Shown one piece after another: positions 1-10,531 of a DNA stretch of 27,993 nt. A program made the translations under genes and the position numbers. The DNA is taken from NCBI GenBank assembly GCA_003693705.1, contig RBZT01000356.1:1-27993 (forward strand), read 5' to 3'. Each line of letters starts with the position of its first letter. The first letter of the stretch is position 1. The stretch comes from Polymyxa betae (lineage: Eukaryota; Endomyxa; Phytomyxea; Plasmodiophorida; Plasmodiophoridae). The notes under the pieces were generated by a model that was given only the letters and a program-made list of their open reading frames with translations, did not search any database and was not told where the DNA came from.

Positions 1-87
1 TGCATCAGCCCGCTCAACTGCGATGTTCTTTCGCTTGGCATCCAACAAAAGACGAAGCTGGCGCTGTCGCTTAGTTGGAGGTGCCAT
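1..87 (-). CDS. N-terminus of unknown basic protein (partial, runs off left edge)
   Basis: An ATG at 87-85 on the minus strand opens a 29-codon frame that stays open to the window edge. The visible residues are strongly basic (MAPPTKRQRQLRLLLDAKRK), followed by an acidic/alanine stretch. Such a Lys/Arg-rich start could be a nuclear localisation signal or the beginning of a coiled coil. The gene would be divergent from CEP20, with about 535 bp between the two start codons. No family is recognisable from 29 residues, and the start codon is inferred only from the open frame. Confidence 0.4.
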   Translation of the reverse strand, partial: MAPPTKRQRQLRLLLDAKRKNIAVERADA

Positions 88-622
88 TGCTTCTAAGAAC
101 CGGTCAAATGTGAGAAATGTGGGTGTCGACAGCATGCAAATCATCACCGTACGGAAGGGGCTGCGCCCGAGGCCGCGCAGAGGCCCCGCAATAGGCTGCG
201 CTATAGTATTTCGTGTTTCCCCATACATTTCTCATTTCTTCAATGTCCCATACAAAAAAAAAACGTAACACAGCTCTCGGAATTTATTTTTTCCGGAATT
301 TTATCTCGTAACTTTCTTCTAAACGATGAGATCAGTCGAATTACGAGATAATAATTTTGGTTGGAACCCTTTGGGAGGCCTCGATAAACCCCGGAAATTT
401 CCCATGCAAAAGTTGTCGGTTTAAGACTACCCGCACTGTAGCAGCTTTGCAGCTGGCTGAATTTGAGATACAATCAAAACTGCGCATGTTGCGCAATACA
501 AAATCGAACAAATTTGCGCCTCTCTATTTGCTGTAAAACGATCGAATTTTTGCATCCACTGAGAATTACGTTTCCCTCGTCTTAGGTCGGGTTTCAGCTC
601 AATTTGGAGTCTATATTGTTAA
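88..622. other. Intergenic region between two divergent starts
   Basis: No convincing coding sequence. It is AT-rich with several T and A runs, including a run of A near 255-264. It probably holds the promoters of both the leftward gene at 1-87 and CEP20. Two TGCGCA motifs lie at 481-495. Confidence 0.5.
481..495. promoter_or_regulatory. Paired TGCGCA palindromes upstream of CEP20
   Basis: TGCGCA occurs at 481-486 and again at 490-495, about 130 bp upstream of the CEP20 start. The paired arrangement resembles the animal NRF1 site (tandem GCGCA half-sites). The same hexamer clusters upstream of kinase-like gene B. Function is inferred from position only. Confidence 0.3.
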
Positions 623-1294
623 ATGGCGTCCATCGACGATTTAAAGGCGGTTATCAGGGAGACGCTGGAGACTCGCGGCGTCCTCGGTCAGCTTCAGTCT
701 CGGATCCGCGCCGAGATCTTCAACGCCTTGGAGGATCGCGTAAGGCCTTGAAGCCTTGGCAACGCCATCTTGACGATCGTCTCCTCCATAGCCCGTTGAC
801 AAGCCGAAGCTGTCGAACGACAATCTCATTATTAACGAGCTGATCCGCGAATACCTCGAATATAATGGTTACTCGAACACTTTGTCTGTGTTTCTGCCAG
901 AAACTGGCCAGCCAAACCCGCCGACCTTCGAAACCCAGTTCCTTGAATCGCATCTGCATCTGCGTCCGGCGCTCAGAGATCGAGACTCGCTGCCCCAGTA
1001 ACAATTATCATTTTTTGTCTTTCATAGTTAAATCGTTTGAATGCAGCCCTTTGCTTTATCGAGCTATCAGGAAACTTCATGACCCAACGCCGCCCGTATC
1101 TGATCCATGTAAATCACTGATACCTTCTAGAGGTCGCTGACTTTAAGAACACAGATGCGAAACCGACGCCGTCGACTTGGTCGCAGGCACCGGCTGCGAG
1201 CGATCACCAAAGGAAGTTGTCAAGCGCGTCGGTGGACGCTTCGCTGGACCCGGCTACCGGCGACCCGAAACCTCTCTCGTTCATTCATTATTAA
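623..1294 (+). CDS. CEP20: CEP20/FOR20, centrosomal LisH protein (4 exons)
   Basis: Proposed exons are 623-739, 804-997, 1047-1108 and 1155-1294, with phases that match across all three introns (gtaagg, gtaaca, gtaaat donors). The product is 170 aa, close to the ~174 aa of the human protein. Exon 1 gives the N-terminal helix of the FOP/FOR20 family (LKAVIRETLETRGVLGQL, then IRAEIFNALED). Exon 2 gives the LisH dimerisation motif (LIINELIREYLEYNGYSNTL). Exon 3 starts with the conserved PLLY block. FOR20 is a centriole/basal-body and centriolar-satellite protein needed for basal-body docking and cilium assembly, so the organism should have centrioles or flagella. The C-terminus is Ser/Pro/Ala-rich and not conserved. 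The fourth exon boundary is the least certain. TGCGCA motifs lie upstream. Confidence 0.9.
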
Positions 1295-1407
1295 AACGCT
1301 TTACACTTCAGAAGACGGTTTGTTCATGGTCGTGAATTGTTTTAGTTTTTCGCATCTGGAAGAGTTTGAGATTACAAGATTTAGAATGATGACGGCGCAG
1401 TTCCTTC

Positions 1408-2873
1408 ATGTCCAAGAGCAAGGCTGATGTTTACGCCGAGGCTCGGGGTCGAAGGCCTCAGAAGGAGTTTGCCGATCTGTCGGCATTGCTCTGGGGCGCC
1501 CTGCGCCGCCGGGCCTGGCAGTCGGCTGGCGAGGTGCTGCGCGCAATCGGGGCCGTCTTCGATCAGATGCCCATCGATTTCATGAAGGGCGCCGTCGAAG
1601 TCACGAGGCGTCGATTCTCGGCCGAACGCATCTGTAAATTCCTCAGACAGGTTCAAGCCATTCAGGATAAAAACCCGGGAGAGAATGAGTTCGTGCAGAC
1701 AAAATATTATGTAGGCTGTGAATGGTTCCCAATCATGTTTAAAGTTTTCTCTGGTTTTATCTTCATGCTTTGAATTATTATATTCTGCAAATGTTTTCAG
1801 TGGTTCCTTGTTCGGTTTCCAGAAATGTTATTGAATTTTTGATTTTTCGGTTCGGTAATGATTGGACAGAGGGCGTATATTGTGGCAGAGGTCGCCTTCC
1901 ATTTGTGTCGTATGGGTTATCTATCTCAGGCCTATGAGAACATGAAAGCGGCGGCCGTCCACGAAAAGTTCGCCTCGATAGCGTTATTCCATGCTTACAC
2001 CGGGATCTTAGGCGTTGAACTTGCCAACAACGCTGCCGATCCGGATAGTCCTGAAAATAGGACCATCCTCAACGATTCCGTCCAAGCCTTACGAAGGGCT
2101 CTTGAACTGGCCCATCATTGTGATGTCGTTCTGCTCTATTTAACAGATGTCGCTGTGCGTTACCCCCATCTCGGTATCGAAGCCCACAATGAGATCGCCC
2201 AATTCACTGCGCGAAATCCAACTAGCCCTTACGCGCGTCGCTTTCATTTCAACTATGTCAAACATCATGGTAGCAATGACGATCTATTTGACGCTGGCTT
2301 CGAAGTATTGATGCTGGATCCGGCATCTTCTGTATTTAACGATCTCGTCGAACTCTCTGACAAAAACCTTGTTGATCCGGGAAGGATGACGACCCTTTGC
2401 ATACACCGACTACAGTATACACTGTTGGACCTGTCAGCCTGGAGGACATTAGCCGTACTGCTTCCGAATGTCAGCGAGGTCACCGTGCCCGAAGACTGGT
2501 GGCTTGATATGCATTTTCGACATCCGCGGGCGCTGGCCCGAGAGCTCGGGCTGCCGTTCGAGGAACCGGAATATATTGGCTCTAATCTTCCAGGTACGAT
2601 TACAGACCTCGATCGAGTTGCCTGATTGTGGTCGTTCACCTTTTGATAGCGCTGTCTAATGACGAATCATCGGAGATTCTGGATGCGCTTGTTTACAAGA
2701 CCATCTGCGCCAGCTATTTCCTGCATGAAGGATCCGAATCGCGGTTCGTGGTGGACACGATCGGAGCTCTGCTTGAAGGCGAACAGATGGGTCGCGTTGA
2801 TCGAATCCGCGACGGGATTTCCCAGGCGTCGATGAATCGGGCGAAAAAACGTAGAACGTCGTCCGCTGTGTAA
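1408..2873 (+). CDS. TAF1A: TAF1A-like RNA polymerase I selectivity-factor subunit (3 exons)
   Basis: Exons are proposed at 1408-1710, 1870-2593 and 2650-2873 (phases 0 and 1), giving about 416 aa against ~450 aa for human TAF1A. The protein is all-helical and TPR-like. Matches to the family run in order: an early KEFADLSALLWGALRRRAWQ segment, then GYLSQAYENM, the NPTSPYARRFHFNYVKHHG block, and the characteristic AWRTL ... WW-x3-HF segment near residues 305-325. The last exon has a helical ALVYKTICASYFLHE stretch and ends in a basic KKRR tail. TAF1A is a TBP-associated factor of SL1/TIF-IB, which positions RNA polymerase I at rRNA promoters in the nucleolus. The gene starts about 110 bp after CEP20 ends, on the same strand. 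Without intron removal the middle exon reads as a shorter 255-aa ORF ending at 2625. Similarity was judged by eye and is moderate. Confidence 0.7.
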
Positions 2874-3323
2874 AATCTGTTAAAACCAATTTATATTGCT
2901 CGGTTTTTTTATTAGCCAACCTTGGACATGGATCGGATCCTGCGATGACCTCAAGCGAGATCATTGAAAAGAGAGGTCCATTCTGCGATAGAGTGAAAGA
3001 GGCCACGATTGTATGAGAGGCCGTGCCACTGCGTGATCACTCTCAGTTTCCTCTATACTTATGTTTCCTAATGTCAGGGAATTCTCTTCCACAATTTCTT
3101 TCATTATTCGTGAAACGATCAGTTCAGCTAATGGTGCCGAAGCTGCATGTGAGCAATGATTGGCTCTGACGAATTCGAATTTTCTCAGAGCCTTTTTTTA
3201 GGGCCAGCTCAATGGCGCGTGCCTGGTCAGGTCGTGCGTCATGCTCTGGTGTGGTCTGAGCTGACGCTTCAGGGCCGCCCAGAAACACATTCGGGTTAGA
3301 AACCGGGTCGTCGAGGCTCGTCC
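2874..3323. other. Intergenic, no gene seen
   Basis: This is the 3' flank of the TAF1A-like gene and 5' flank of the next gene. A T-run follows the stop at about 2901-2911. A hairpin-like pair (GGCTCTGA ... TCAGAGCC) lies at about 3162-3192. No perfect AATAAA was seen directly after the TAF1A stop. Confidence 0.4.
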
Positions 3324-4217
3324 ATGTTTCGAAATGAGCACGGCGTCCCACATCAGCAATCGTTTGAGGATATCCTGCTCAGCGATAGCCTGAGCGATTT
3401 CAATCCGGCACCAATGACAACGATAGGGACTGATTTCGATTTGGATCTCGATCAGTTAACGAATACCTCCCTCGATATACCCGATTCAGATTGGGACGTC
3501 GTAGCCCAATCTGACAACATCCTCGATCCGATGTTCGGCTCCAATGCGAAGCCAAATAATCTGTCGTTTCTTCAGCTATCTCCTCCTGCTATGCAGTTTG
3601 AGACCCTACCAGATACCAAATTTGCAACGACAGCAAGCGACCCGGTCCCGGTTCAGCAGCCTGCCAGGTCGTCTCCTTTCTTCCAGCAATCGAACTTCCA
3701 TCAACAGCAGATTTCAGCCATACCCCTCCAGTCCGCTATGTACATGCCAGAGAGCCAAACAGGCGTTGTGAGAGCGAAGCTGATTTCAAGCGATTATGGC
3801 CAAATGAAGGTTCCATCTCATTACGAAGTAGCCTCTGCTTCTACTGCTACCGCTGCTAAAACCGGCCTACCTTCATCATCATCTAACATCGCTCATCATG
3901 ATAAGGAACAGCAAGATCACATCGTTAACTCATTGTCGGTCTCGCAAATGCTTGCTGTTGCTTCTGCATACGAACACGTATGTCAAGTTGAAGATCTCGA
4001 TATTGGTTGTGCCAACTGGTTAGCGTCAACCCCTGAGGCTTCTGAGGTTGATGTTCGGGCGGTCCGAGCCTTGTTTAACCCGGATCGATGGAACTTCGCT
4101 AAAGATATCGTGATTCGAGTCGTTAAAATTGTGGACAGTCTGCGATCGACAGTATCTGTATCGGCACCACAAAAAAGGAAAAATATCCACAAAGTACCTC
4201 AAACGAGGAACTTCTAA
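3324..4217 (+). CDS. Unrecognised intronless protein, acidic N-terminus, Gln-rich middle (297 aa)
   Basis: A single uninterrupted 297-codon ORF starts with ATG and has coding-like composition. Residues ~15-60 are acidic and hydrophobic (TDFDLDLDQL, then LDIPDSDWDVV), the composition of eukaryotic transactivation domains. Residues ~95-140 are rich in Gln, Pro and Ser (FFQQSNFHQQQ), and ~170-190 are Ser/Ala/Thr-rich. A compact, probably helical segment follows at ~203-275 (SVSQMLAVASAYEHV, then VDVRAVRALF and DIVIRVVKIVDSL). The tail is basic (QKRKNIHK). No DNA-binding domain is recognisable. By composition it could be a transcriptional co-regulator, but that is inference. It lies about 450 bp after the TAF1A-like gene. 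Confidence 0.6.
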   Translation: MFRNEHGVPHQQSFEDILLSDSLSDFNPAPMTTIGTDFDLDLDQLTNTSLDIPDSDWDVVAQSDNILDPMFGSNAKPNNLSFLQLSPPAMQFETLPDTKFATTASDPVPVQQPARSSPFFQQSNFHQQQISAIPLQSAMYMPESQTGVVRAKLISSDYGQMKVPSHYEVASASTATAAKTGLPSSSSNIAHHDKEQQDHIVNSLSVSQMLAVASAYEHVCQVEDLDIGCANWLASTPEASEVDVRAVRALFNPDRWNFAKDIVIRVVKIVDSLRSTVSVSAPQKRKNIHKVPQTRNF

Positions 4218-5512
4218 TTAACTCCTTACCTAATATATTGCTAAATATTGGTAGATCATAAGCGCTAAGCCCCTACTAGTGAAGTGATGCTCAGGCTCGG
4301 CAGGACGATACGTCCTTGGTTGGGTTTTATGCATTGCAGTGATTAAGCTTGAGGCTGCCTTCAAAAAATGTTATGCAGGTATGCACCTTGGAAACGTTGG
4401 AAAGCCGAGAAGACGTTCACGAGGTTCATTGTCAAAGTTAACCACTTGAACAAAAGGAAACATTCTTCCAAGAGTATGTCCTTGATTCTACCAAAGCTGC
4501 GAATCAGATTCCTGCTTTGATTGTGTTTTATGTAGTTCAGCAAGCTGTTTCTGATCCAATGCCAACAGAGAAACACAGAGAGCAATCTGCAGGGTCCTTT
4601 CCGGTATGGATGTCGTAAGCAAAGGATGTTAGAAAAGCAGTGCCATTTTGCGACATCGAACTACAACGCAACGCAATCGAACAGACGAGCTACCAACTCT
4701 TTTTTTTATAGGTACTGTAAGTCCTTGAACAAACCACCCAGATTTATCCAATTTAACGCTGCTCGTTATGGAGACAGCCTGCCTTTTCTTGCATCTGTTG
4801 CCATCTCCAGTACTTTATGGTCGAAACAGGGGTATTTATAACTTTACGACCGTTCTTATCGCTGCCGTAGGATTTTTAAAACTCACAACTCGTTTCAAAA
4901 TTCTTTGCTTAATGATTTGCCCTAGTATCTGACAACGAAACCGCTCTAAACTTGTGGTTGCTAAGGCACGCAAACACGGTGGGCAAATAAAGAGCCTTTT
5001 CTTCTGCAAATGACAAATATACAAAATCGCAACTGTGGCAAAACTTTGTCGAGTTCTCCATCGCATCATTGACCTAAATCGGTATAGGGATTTAATTGAA
5101 TACAGCCTCATGCACGGCTCCAAAGATGGAGAATAGAGATCCAATCTGGAAACGAAGCCCACATCAAAGCCCGAAGGTAATAGAGCACTAGGAAAATCGA
5201 TACGGCTCTACACTGCACAACCATTCCATATACTGTCAGAAGGTAGATAGTAAATCCGAGGTCGGGAAACCAATTATGGCCTATGGGGTACCCGGTACAA
5301 TCAAGTTGCGTATTCCGCTGCTCCAATATGCTGATTTGCCTGTCGATATTCTCCAACACTGAATCGGTGCTTGATAATAGACAGTATGTGAGATTGCCAA
5401 ACACATGTATTGTACACATGTATATTAGTACCTATAAGCACTCGGACATTAAGGACCCCAGCTAGTGGGTGAAGATATCCAGTTTGACCGGAATCTCGCT
5501 TCGTACAACAGT
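4218..5512. other. Gene-poor stretch between convergent genes
   Basis: It lies between the rightward gene ending at 4217 and the leftward membrane-protein gene ending at 5513. No complete gene is supported. The only coding-like segment is at 4376-4618. Other ORFs here are short, low in coding character and overlap each other. Confidence 0.45.
4376..4618 (+). pseudogene. Coding-like segment with one internal stop
   Basis: The plus frame from 4376 reads 21 sense codons, a TAA at 4439-4441, then 58 more sense codons to a TAA at 4616. The composition looks protein-like (LEQKETFFQEYVLDSTKAAN, then IPALIVFYVVQQAVSD). A GTAAGC donor-like site overlaps the end, so it could instead be a lone exon. 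No family is recognised. It may be a decayed transposon or gene fragment. Confidence 0.25.
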
Positions 5513-8500
5513 CTACATCGATGAAAGATGTGCGATCTGGGAGCTTTGCACAGACGCTCGGATTCCCGACCGAGCGTCAACGGTTAATGTTTCGGGCTTT
5601 GTGGTCTCCATCATGGCCGTCGCTCGCTGTTCCATCTTCTGCCGCTTCTCATTCGACATCGATGGCACATTGAACGCCTTCTCCAAGTTATCCAGGAATT
5701 TCTTCATGGGCCAGTACGTGCACAGGAGCGCGATCACCGATGCCAGACATTCGATGCCCATAATCGATCCTTGCAAGAACACTTGCTGGGACAGCATGAC
5801 GTTGTAGCGATCCTGAGGGACACCCGTCGCTTGATATGCGTTCAGCATGAGCGGAGTGAGTACGACATCGTCGGTGGAGAAGAAGGGCGAGATACAGACG
5901 GTGTCGGATTGACTTTCGATGTTGAGACCCTCCTGGACGAACATGCCGTCGGTCTGGTATGCGCTCACGATCCCGTCTTCAAGCAGATTCGGATATGTTT
6001 TTGTGATATCCACCGAGTAACCGACTCGGTCCGAAGTCTGAATCACGTCTTGATATCGAACCAAAATTGGCAGAGTTGAACTGCACAAAACAGTAGAGGA
6101 AGCATCAAAATGGAGATAAAAACACTGCTGAAACTCCTGGTCTTTGGAAAACAACCAAAGAATGTGCAAAAACGGGGCATGGTAACCTTTCAAAACAGGA
6201 ACAAACACCATTGTTAATGTAAGACATTCTCGAACTTGATGAAAATCATGGGGGGGGGGGGTTTACAAAAATGAGGCCACTTTCGCAAATGTAAACCATT
6301 TTCTTTCGACCAAAGATGAAACGAATGATAGAAAATGCAAATCGTGTGAAGTTTTTGCATGTTGAACGTTTTTTTTCGAGCAAGGCTACCTTCAATACAC
6401 TTGAGACAACGGCGAACTTCTGATTGAAGCGATCCCATTCAAAAAGCCCTGTACATAATTTGTTTAGAAATCCGCAACTCAAAAAGGGTTCATGTATTAC
6501 CATAATACCCGGTACCAAACGATTCAATAATACTGTCCCAGAGAGAAGTCTTGTTATTCAGAATAGTCATCACTACCATAGCACCGACCAGATTGCCCTT
6601 TTGTAAGGAATTGGTTGTCGCTATGACAATATTAAGAAACCAGTGCGAAAAATAGCCACTCTTTACCATTAAATGTAACGGAAGTAATGGGGGATACAGC
6701 GAATTGAATGAAGACCGGCGCATCGTCCTTATTTGGACGATGCGGGGTGAATTTTTTCACATAGGACTGATGCCAATTCGTGATCGTCGTGAATGTAGCC
6801 AGTGCGTCATTTTTAAAGTAGTCCATGATGCCGACTTCGGGAAATACCATCCCTTCACTACTCTCATAACTACTTACAATTACAGTGGAGTCTCTATGAA
6901 GGAAGATTAAAACTTGAGACCAAAAGCCGATAGCCGACAAATTTCTGAAAATAAAAGTTGAAGAATGTCCAAACAGGTAAAAAAGGTTTGTAAAATGGAG
7001 TAGAAAAAAGGTCGAAAAAAATGTTCAAAAGAAGGATTTAGAACGACGTACAATCCAATCATGTACATAGCATCGGCGGCGAACAATTGAAATCGCAAAT
7101 CGAAATCTCTGCGAAAGTCGCTGGTAACGTTTCGAGCAGTCGCCGCGGAGACCACGGAGCTGAATCCGGTCCAGGAGTGCAAGCTCTCAGAGATAGCGCG
7201 AGAGTTATGGGCGACCAAGAATGGACCAACACGACCCTAACACTTGAGGTCAGAATGACCACATCAAACGCTACAGTAGACGAGCCTGTGTGGTGGCCGA
7301 AGTGAAATGTTCAATCGACGATACTAGCACGTAACGATTGGCGAATATCAGTCCCAGCAAGACAGCCTGGACCAGCACGGTCTTCGACAGCAGAGCCCAG
7401 AACGCGCTTTTGCTCGATTTTAGCTCTCGGATACGATCATTGAATTCTTTCAATCTGCGATAAAATCATGTCAAAACAAGAACATTTTCAGAAAGCTTTT
7501 TGAATTGTCATCCAATCTCGGAACTAAAATAAAAAACGAATTCAGCATTAAAAACGTGACAGAATTGTTACTTCTTTTTTCTGACTGATTCGATAAGCAG
7601 TTTCATGGGATTCAGAAACCTCACATCTAAACTTATGTTAGGGTACCGAATCATAAGACGTTACAATCGATGTTACAGGCGAGCTTGAGCGTAACGAAAC
7701 TCAGTATGGTCATAACGACCCCAAACGGAACATGCCACAGCAGGGTGGTACTAACGACCTTCTTGATCGCGTTCTCCGGCTCGGCGTGGATGATGACGGC
7801 CGCAGTGGGCGGAATTTGACCCGCAGTCGTCGATCCGAGTACCGGACCCTGTATCGGCAAAGCACCGAATGTGTATTCGATGTCCCCTGGCAACATGAAC
7901 AAGACGCAAAACGTAACGTGAAACCTGTTACCAAGAGATAAACGCCCGATTTGAACAGAGCCGCTGGCGAAGGCATCGTTCAGATAGCCCGAATCGAAAT
8001 GAGGTAATAGGTCCGGAAACTGAAGCGGGTAGCCGATATCGCCGGGTTTATTGTACGAGAACTCAGTCTGCCAGGTCCCATTCGAATTCCGAGCCAGCAC
8101 CGTTACCAGCGACGAAGTCGTTAGAGATACCAATCGATTCATAATATCATATTTTCGCGGCGTTATGGCATTACCTGACAAATCAAGGTCATGTAGCTTG
8201 GCTGGTATTGATTGTTGGACGTACCCATGACAACGTAGCCGTGTACATTAGCGGTGCCGCAGACTAAAGGCGTTAATACGAGACGGACGAGCGTCTCTGT
8301 CGAGTTTCTCCATGAAGATAATTCGGGATGATATTGCCCTTTAGCGTCAAACACGGATGAGCCCACAGTCACGAACAAGCTAAGCGGCACCATCACAGAC
8401 ACTTGCATCTGAAGCAAAATAAATGGAACTGTAAAGATACCTGTAATGAGATTGACCTGTTGACTGGAGTCTGGATATTGCTGGAAGGTATTCGTGACAA

Positions 8501-9274
8501 TATTCTGTGGATTGAAGGTTTGTCCGAGAGCAGTGGCGGATCCGCCATTGGCCATTATGATGCCATTCGTATCGGTAATGAGCTCGATCTCGTTACGCCT
8601 CCCTTGGAGATCGTTCATTAAACGTTGCTTATACTGATCTTGTGCTGATTTAACTCCTTTGAGCGTCATACAGGACGTAACAAATGTCTGATTCAGAGCA
8701 AACAGATTTGCTCCGAGAGTCTGCCCATCTTATCAGTACAATAAACATATCTCGTCAATACAAAATGTAAAACAAAATATTTTATCGATACAATGAAGAA
8801 ACAGCATGAAAAAAAGGAAATTTATGAAATGCAAACACTTCTGAAGCATTATGTAGAAAACAAAAAGACTTACCAGCCGGGAAAAGACTTCGTTATAACG
8901 AAAGCGATAGAATCCCATAATATCGGTAACACGATCTTCAAGAGCGCCATGCAGGGATTCATTCAGCCAGATCATTTGATAGGCGAGAGCTAGTAGTACA
9001 ATCACATCTGCGATAATCACCACTAATAAAGTCGTCTTCTTAACCGAATCGAGCTTATCCGACTGCTTTTTCTACACGATCGAGATTATAAACCCATTGT
9101 TAAGCATGCAGAACAATCTCCAACCTTAATACGAGAGGTAGTCCCGCTGGAATTCTTGCCATCAGAATCCCTCTGGGTGCTGCTGCTGACGGTACTGGTC
9201 GGCTGGTTCGTGGAGGAGTTCCAAGGCCTCTGCTGTGGAATCGACATCGCGTCTAACGAGCTCTTGACGTCCAT
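5513..9274 (-). CDS. Multi-pass membrane protein with two tandem Cache-like sensor modules
   Basis: Proposed minus-strand exons: 9274-9125, 9071-8874, 8720-8441, 8401-8225, 8201-7932, 7886-7677, 7454-7286, 7236-7052, 6893-6667, 6620-6509, 6080-5513, about 848 aa. A Ser/Thr-rich cytosolic N-terminus precedes TM1 (LLVVIIADVIVLLALAYQMI). An extracellular domain with a Cache-like DTNGIIMANGG motif follows, then TM2 (PFGVVMTILSFVTLKLA). A charged loop (LKEFNDRIRELKSSK) leads to TM3 (VLVQAVLLGLIFANRYVLV). A second extracellular domain carries the corresponding GLDSTVIVSSYES segment, followed by TM4 (IMGIECLASVIALLCTYW) and a ~60-residue cytosolic tail. Cache domains bind small extracellular ligands. 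No kinase, cyclase or methyl-accepting output domain is present. Most phases join cleanly. The junction between 7677 and 7454 does not, so a micro-exon or an error is possible there. The 8224-8202 intron would be only 23 nt. The Cache assignment rests on motif and topology. Confidence 0.6.
6250..6261. repeat. Poly(G) tract of 12
   Basis: Twelve consecutive G on the plus strand (poly-C in the transcript) inside the large last intron of the double-Cache gene. It is a homopolymer prone to length error. Confidence 0.9.
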
Positions 9275-9686
9275 GCCGGCCTGCCACCCTCTAACGTCGA
9301 CGTCAGCCGCCCAGGTTGTATATGATCACTTGATCAGGGACATCCCTGTGAAAGCCTTTCGTCATAATTGTCATACAGTGACAGTCATGAACACGATGGT
9401 CGCGCTAATGGCTGCGTCCTCACTGCATGTCACATGATCCCTGTGACGTGTCAAATGAACGGAGAGCAGCAGCCCTCTGATTTGGCTGCGCTGCCGTAGA
9501 AAGGCGAGCAGGCAAACAAAAGCTCGGGGAAACAGCTGGCGATTATTGACGAACCCCTGCATCTCAATCAAAAACTGAACGCGAGTGACAAAATTTGGCG
9601 AATACTTTGAACAATGTTCTGTCCAATGAACAAGTCAAAACCTGATACAAAACTGCAAACACATTTTGTTGATAAACACGGAAAAC

Positions 9687-9840
9687 CTGTGTGGTTGCGG
9701 ATGTGAGGTTAGCAGCCTTCGACGTCGAATATGAGACCCAGCCGGACGCCCAGGAATTAGAAGAATCTCGGAGAAAAGCGCGGTCGATCGTACTACGGCT
9801 CTGGTCCAGCAAGTTGATGCGTTCGTTGAATTCTTTCAGC
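9687..9840 (-). pseudogene. Stray paralogous exon of the double-Cache gene
   Basis: A 154-nt open segment is flanked by a cag acceptor (9841-9843) and a gttttc donor, in the same phase as the 7454-7286 exon of the neighbouring receptor gene. Both begin LKEFN(E/D)RI and both end TSATTQ directly at the donor. The middle, which in the receptor is TM3, is replaced by a polar stretch (RDSSNSWASGWVSYSTSK) and is 5 codons shorter. No neighbouring paralogous exons were found on either side. It is best read as the remnant of a tandem receptor duplication whose membrane segment has decayed. Confidence 0.5.
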
Positions 9841-10210
9841 CTGTTAAGAAACGATTCTGCTGCATACGTAGACGATAAGTCGCCTACGTAATCGGAATGC
9901 CCTGTGTGAAGGACAACATGATTTGCTATTTCCATTTCATTCTACAATGCGCCTTTGCATGTCGAATGGGTGAAGTTATCGTCGTCAAGAATATGCACTC
10001 ATTTACATCCACGATAAAAAAATACGTTCAATCCTTGAATGGCCGTACTGGCCCGCTATCCAATGGAGATATCAGCTGTGATATCTCCGACATGCAGTAT
10101 TGTATTCACATCTGCAACCTGCAGACAGAGTGAAGCAGACGGTTTAGCTCTCATGATTTGCCCTTGGATGGGAATTGTCATAGCTCGGTACCTGACCAGA
10201 AAGAATGGTC

Positions 10211-10500
10211 GATGGGTTAGAAACCCTAACCGCCTTATGGCGATATTATGATCGAGGTCACTATGAATGCGCCGACTCCTTCTCATTCCAGTCTCTTATA
10301 GCTGCGCTGATGACAAGCCACTCTGCTGGTTGAATCTCAGTCTCCTCCCTCCCCCTTGATCAGATAGGCGGATGGGCGAACGTACCTGGAATATGATTGT
10401 CATAAACGCTGAGAAGATAGGGAATATGTGTTTGGAAACCCTAATGAGTGTCAAGGTTGAAGTTGAATGTATTAATCGACGTTGATAAATAGGGTTAGGG
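10211..10500. repeat. Cluster of telomere-like (TTAGGG/AAACCCTAA) motifs
   Basis: AAACCCTAA occurs at 10221-10229, next to GGGTTAG in inverted orientation, and again at 10436-10444. TAGGGTTAGGG lies at 10490-10500. These are short and isolated, not an array. Confidence 0.4.
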
Positions 10501-10531
10501 AATTTAATCCGCTGAATTGCTTGGATGACTT

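Larger units (their letters stand above)
9275..10531. other. Non-coding stretch between double-Cache gene and kinase-like gene A
   Basis: Apart from the relic exon at 9687-9840, no supported coding sequence is present. The left part should hold the promoter of the double-Cache gene. The right part (10211-10500) has telomere-like motifs and is the 3' flank of gene A. Confidence 0.45.

Noticed and set aside
4836-5419. Two overlapping minus-strand frames with hydrophobic stretches
   Set aside because: No coherent protein, no splice-compatible join and no recognisable domain. They lie in AT-rich flanking DNA.
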